Part shown: piece by piece, positions 46,030-46,069 of the stretch | Position numbering within the stretch: the first letter of the stretch is position 1 | How the letters are laid out: each line of letters begins with the position of its first letter | Origin: Cyclobacteriaceae bacterium | GTDB taxonomy: Bacteria > Bacteroidota > Bacteroidia > Cytophagales > Cyclobacteriaceae | Assembly: GCA_947458585.1 (NCBI GenBank) | Contig: CANGYY010000022.1 | Location: 1-46,069, forward strand | Direction: 5' to 3' | DNA length: 46,069 nucleotides | Program-made: the position numbers and the translations under genes | The notes under the pieces: model-generated | What the model was told of the DNA's origin: nothing | The model's database searches: none | Seen by the model: only the letters and a program-made list of their open reading frames with translations

Positions 46030-46069
46030 ATGTCAGAAGAAAAAATGATGCGATTAGGCCAAATAGCCA
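46030..46069 (+). CDS. infB: Translation initiation factor IF-2, first 13 codons only
   Basis: The ATG at 46030 opens M-S-E-E-K-M-M-R-L-G-Q-I-A, the usual beginning of Bacteroidetes IF-2, and the position after nusA is the conserved one. The gene runs out of the window. 60 nt separate it from nusA. Confidence 0.8.
   Translation, partial: MSEEKMMRLGQIA

Noticed and set aside
1..46069. CRISPR arrays, insertion sequences, prophage or integrase genes
   Set aside because: No regularly spaced repeats, transposase, integrase or phage structural proteins were seen on either strand.

Overview
The window looks like a chromosomal segment of a Cytophagales bacterium (Bacteroidetes; an Algoriphagus/Cyclobacteriaceae-like organism is my best guess from protein style). 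Reasons: Bacteroidetes-type -7 boxes (TAnnTTTG) lie ahead of several genes, Shine-Dalgarno sequences are mostly absent, there is a large Oar-like TonB-dependent receptor with a CarboxypepD_reg-like domain, Rho carries a long disordered insert, a DUF4105/Lnb-type protein is present, and the mreBCD-mrdA-rodA and rimP-nusA-infB clusters are organised as in that group. It is mostly housekeeping DNA; I see no CRISPR array, prophage, insertion sequence or rRNA.

Layout. 1-198 is the 3' end of a small protein gene with a terminator. 342-3940 (minus) holds an M23 peptidase, an RluF-type pseudouridine synthase and a class 3 aldehyde dehydrogenase. aspS (4239-5993) is followed by a repeat-rich spacer and a YhhN-family membrane protein. 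7151-10441 is the TonB-dependent receptor. 10673-16967 is an operon of an alpha/beta hydrolase plus a complete tripartite RND efflux pump (adaptor, inner-membrane pump, TolC-like channel), closed by a perfect terminator. Then come an MltF-like lytic transglycosylase, a RidA-family protein with a GntP permease, a secreted protein that looks cut off at its C-terminus, the Lnb-like protein, uvrB, an AlbA_2-domain protein, a PLP enzyme and rluD.

28197-29091 is an 895-base gene-free stretch and the most unusual part. It holds two separate RNA units. Each has a -7 box, a perfect 7-bp acceptor-like stem, a canonical T arm and its own intrinsic terminator. Neither is a normal tRNA: the first has no recognisable anticodon arm, and the second has D, anticodon (GUC) and T arms but a variable region of about 69 nt. 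Their acceptor stems differ by two compensatory base-pair changes.

From 29092 on there is a 1453-residue AsmA-like envelope protein, then rho, recO, tdk and a 2Fe-2S ferredoxin (minus), a conserved acidic hypothetical protein (plus), the cell-shape operon mreB-mreC-mreD-mrdA-rodA (minus), and divergently rimP-nusA-infB, with infB running off the end. The rimP promoter is the best in the window (TTTG, 20 nt, TACTTTTG) and its leader carries a perfect hairpin just before the start codon.
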